Below are positions 61,682 to 64,000 of a stretch of DNA of 64,000 bases, one piece after another. A model generated the notes under the pieces. That model ran no database searches, was not told the DNA's origin, and saw only the letters and a program-made list of their open reading frames with translations. This stretch comes from Larkinella punicea (lineage in GTDB: Bacteria > Bacteroidota > Bacteroidia > Cytophagales > Spirosomataceae). Both the position numbers and the translations under genes were made by a program. Numbering within the stretch: the first letter of the stretch is position 1; each line of letters opens with the position of its first letter. The stretch spans positions 1-64,000 of the forward strand of contig NZ_QOWE01000026.1 of NCBI RefSeq assembly GCF_003334855.1, written 5' to 3'.

Positions 61682-64000
61682 ATGCGAACAACTGTATGGT
61701 TTGTTATTTTAATTTTATTGCATGTGCATACAATTTTATGCGCTCAGACTCTTAACGTAAGTTTACCGCTGGATGGAGCTGTTTACCAACAGGTTGGAGG
61801 GAATGGAAATGTCAAAGTGTTGGGAACCTTTAATTCTAAAACATTTTTAGGGGGTGGGTACGTCGTACAGGCTTTCTTTCAGAAATTAGACCTGACCACC
61901 GGAAACCCAACGTCAGAACAGCCCCGTATCTATCAGGCCGCTCAGGGAAATACCAATTTTAGCATTTCCGCCAACGATTTGCCGAAAGGTTGGTATGAAT
62001 TGACCGTAAGGGCCGTTCGAAAACCGACCTTTGGAAGCCCCAAAACGTATGAACAGAAACGAAAAGTAGGTATTGGGGAAGTTTTTCTAATTGCCGGACA
62101 ATCCAATGCCCAGGGGGTACCGGGGCGAGTAGCACCTAATACCGTTTTTATGGATGCGGTTCGGGTATCACCCAATGTCATTCCGGAAGCACAATTGGGT
62201 ATGACTGATCCCACTCAGTTGCCAGATAAATACAATAAAGTTCAGAACCTGGTACCCACGACGAGTCAGCCTTCTGGTATCGGTCCCTTGGGCAATTCGA
62301 TGTGGTATTGGGCATCCGTTGGGGCTAAAATAGCCCAGGCATGTCAGGCACCGGTTGCATTTTTTAATGCTTCTTATGGAGGAACCACAGTAACTCAGTG
62401 GGTAACGTCCACTAATTTTGAGGCAAGATCGGCGAGTTTTGATTTCGCTGGGCAAGATAATCGTTACCAGCCAGGATCGCCCTATCAGTTTTTCGCTAAT
62501 GTACTTCGCAACTATGCATCGGCGTATGGTGTGCGGGCAGTGCTCTGGATGCAGGGTGAAACTGATAACCTAGCCCAACGAGAAGGTAGCTCAGGGCAAT
62601 CTCAGTGGAGCGATAAAACCTTGGTCAATCGCGCTTTTAGCCCTATTAATGCAATTTTAGGGAATGGAGCATCGCCGAATAGTCAGGAAAAACGTTACGT
62701 GCGCAACTCAGCAGAATACGCTCAAAAACTGCAATATGTTGTCCAGCAATCTCGGAATGATTTAAAACGCAGTGTTCCCTGGGTCATTGCTCGGGCATCC
62801 TATATCCAGAACACTACATCCCAACTGATCATCGATGGGCAGAACATGGTATTAAATTCGTCGGGATTGGGTTCCCTGGTTGCTGGCCCGGCCACCGATG
62901 GGATTACCAGCCGGGAAGATGGAACCCACTTCGGCTTGGGTGGTTTGGATCAAGCTGCGGATGCCTGGACAAATAGTATCATCAGCCTGTGTTCAAACCC
63001 AAATTGGGGCCAGGTGACTGTTCAAGACTTGGGAACAGAGGCCCAAAGTGTCAATATTAGTGCTGATGGGTCAACCGTATCGGCACCGGGCGGTTTATCC
63101 TATTCTTGGGTACGGGATGATGGAACTACGACCGATATGGATGCTGCTTTGTGTTTCGATCAGACAATTGGCAGCAATTGCACCGGGCGGTATCGGGCTG
63201 TTGTCAAAAACGCAGATGGAAATTTGGTCTTTTCCCAAGCCATTGATTTTCCCTATACGATCGTTGACGACACCAACGATGGCTCCACTGGCTCAGCCCC
63301 CCTCGCCACCGGCTGCTACACCCTCAAAGCCAAACACTCCAACAAATTCCTGCAGGTAGCCGATGGAAATGCCGGTACCCGCATCCGTCAGCAGGACGGC
63401 AACGGTTCTACCAACCAGATTTTCAAACTCGAAGTGGTCGATGGCTCCCTCTATCGCATCATCTCCCAATTCAGCAACAAAGTCATGGATGCGAATGGGG
63501 CCGGTACGGGCAGTGGTACCACGGTCAACCAGCATGACTGGGCCAACAGCGCGCAACAGAAATGGCGCCTGGAAGCCTACGGTGACGGCACCTACAAATT
63601 CGCGCCCTCGTATTCCAGTGCCCTGGTCGCCGATGTGGAGGGTCCCGGTCAGGACAATGGCGCGGGGCTGCATCTGTGGAGCCCATACGGCGGTGATAGC
63701 CAGCGGTTTTACGTGCAGACTTCCGGCTGCTCCGGCGGCACGACCCCTCCGCCCACCAATCCGCCTACCGGTTCATTAAGTGGCTGTTATGTGATCCGTT
63801 CCGTCCAGACCAATCAGCTCATGGAGGCCATTGCGGGCAACACCGTTGAGCAACGGGGCGCCAACGGAGCGAACAATCAGATTTGGAAAGCCGAAACTAC
63901 ATCGGCTAATCAGTACCGCTTCGTAACGCAAAATGGCAGTGGCCTGGCCATGAGTGTCAACGCCCTAAACAATGGCGAACTCCTGCGCCTGAGTGCGTCT
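61682..64000 (+). CDS. Secreted SGNH/SASA esterase with ricin-type lectin modules (partial)
   Basis: An open frame of 773 codons runs from ATG 61682 off the window end, so the C-terminus is missing. A signal peptide (to about 22) is followed by the sialate O-acetylesterase-like SGNH hydrolase: Ser141 in IAGQSNAQG, the WMQGETDN block, and Asp413-xx-His416 in EDGTHFG. It should remove acetyl or similar esters from glycans outside the cell. From about residue 535 comes a RICIN_B-type beta-trefoil (FLQVADGNAGTRIRQQDGN and MDANGAGTGSGTTVNQHDW), a Pro/Thr linker (TTPPPTNPPTGS), and the start of a second such module (SVQTNQLMEAIAGN). Base composition changes near 63280. Overlapping short frames in this region are shadows. 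Confidence 0.85.
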   Translation, partial: MRTTVWFVILILLHVHTILCAQTLNVSLPLDGAVYQQVGGNGNVKVLGTFNSKTFLGGGYVVQAFFQKLDLTTGNPTSEQPRIYQAAQGNTNFSISANDLPKGWYELTVRAVRKPTFGSPKTYEQKRKVGIGEVFLIAGQSNAQGVPGRVAPNTVFMDAVRVSPNVIPEAQLGMTDPTQLPDKYNKVQNLVPTTSQPSGIGPLGNSMWYWASVGAKIAQACQAPVAFFNASYGGTTVTQWVTSTNFEARSASFDFAGQDNRYQPGSPYQFFANVLRNYASAYGVRAVLWMQGETDNLAQREGSSGQSQWSDKTLVNRAFSPINAILGNGASPNSQEKRYVRNSAEYAQKLQYVVQQSRNDLKRSVPWVIARASYIQNTTSQLIIDGQNMVLNSSGLGSLVAGPATDGITSREDGTHFGLGGLDQAADAWTNSIISLCSNPNWGQVTVQDLGTEAQSVNISADGSTVSAPGGLSYSWVRDDGTTTDMDAALCFDQTIGSNCTGRYRAVVKNADGNLVFSQAIDFPYTIVDDTNDGSTGSAPLATGCYTLKAKHSNKFLQVADGNAGTRIRQQDGNGSTNQIFKLEVVDGSLYRIISQFSNKVMDANGAGTGSGTTVNQHDWANSAQQKWRLEAYGDGTYKFAPSYSSALVADVEGPGQDNGAGLHLWSPYGGDSQRFYVQTSGCSGGTTPPPTNPPTGSLSGCYVIRSVQTNQLMEAIAGNTVEQRGANGANNQIWKAETTSANQYRFVTQNGSGLAMSVNALNNGELLRLSAS

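Noticed and set aside
61942-62455. Two minus-strand frames opposite the esterase
   Set aside because: The plus-strand frame is continuous with catalytic Ser, Asp and His in order.
63048-63779. Plus-strand frames in other phases of the lectin region
   Set aside because: They are out of frame with the 773-codon esterase-lectin reading, which explains the sequence.
1-64000. CRISPR array, integrase or insertion sequence
   Set aside because: No regularly spaced direct repeats with unique spacers, no transposase or integrase motif was seen.

Overview
The window looks like a chromosomal segment of a Bacteroidota bacterium of the order Cytophagales, most like the Spirosoma/Larkinella group. The taxonomic call is inference. 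It rests on TAnnTTTG -7 promoter elements, weak Shine-Dalgarno sequences, LytS/LytTR-type two-component pairs, a Bacteroidota-type Wzi protein, many small SPII lipoproteins and a ThrA aspartokinase-homoserine dehydrogenase fusion. Most of the window is moderately GC-rich. The stretch from about 58.3 to 63.28 kb is visibly more AT-rich and looks accessory.

Layout. 0-7 kb: tRNA-Asp, a DinB-like protein, Nif3, a zinc-ribbon coiled-coil protein, a TPR protein, a LytS/LytTR pair and a histidine phosphatase. 7-12 kb: a MenI-like thioesterase and isochorismate synthase (menaquinone entry), separated by a receiver protein and a second LytS/LytTR pair, then a tiny acidic protein. 12-20 kb: a TPR sensor kinase with a NarL-type regulator, then an amidohydrolase / dehydrogenase / HiPIP cluster and two lipoproteins. 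20-31 kb: an RND efflux operon and a giant TamB protein on the minus strand. 31-36 kb: TsaD, a MOSC protein, a polytopic membrane protein and an OmpR-type two-component system. 36-42 kb: a second complete RND operon. 42-50 kb: phosphohexomutase, Gfo/Idh/MocA oxidoreductase, TsaE, alanine dehydrogenase and Wzi. 50-57 kb: threonine-branch genes thrA-thrB, then a VWA protein and a MoxR-like ATPase with an antitoxin/Doc module between them. 57-64 kb: an OMP with a basic linker, YbjQ, lipocalin-like and paralogous lipoproteins, and a secreted SGNH esterase with ricin-type lectin modules that runs off the window end.

The most unusual signal is outside the genes. At eight intergenic sites there are arrays of degenerate repeats with an exact 7-nt period, plus one site with an 8-nt period. 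Each locus uses its own word, the arrays often face each other in inverted orientation, and they sit within a few bases of start or stop codons. Two of the loops (4.4 and 47.3 kb) share the core AGTGA(A/C)TGCGTCAGCC. Three near-identical 87-97 bp perfect inverted repeats (CCCCTAAATCCCC family) lie between convergent genes. Another palindrome has entered an RND permease gene in frame, and a four-copy repeat cluster lies at 26.1-26.3 kb.

How the genes work together: two efflux systems, one next to its probable two-component regulator; menaquinone and threonine-branch enzymes; the t6A tRNA-modification proteins TsaD and TsaE; and envelope biogenesis (TamB, Wzi, OMP). The HiPIP beside a dehydrogenase-like lipoprotein suggests a small envelope redox unit. 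All functions come from motif reading, with no database search.
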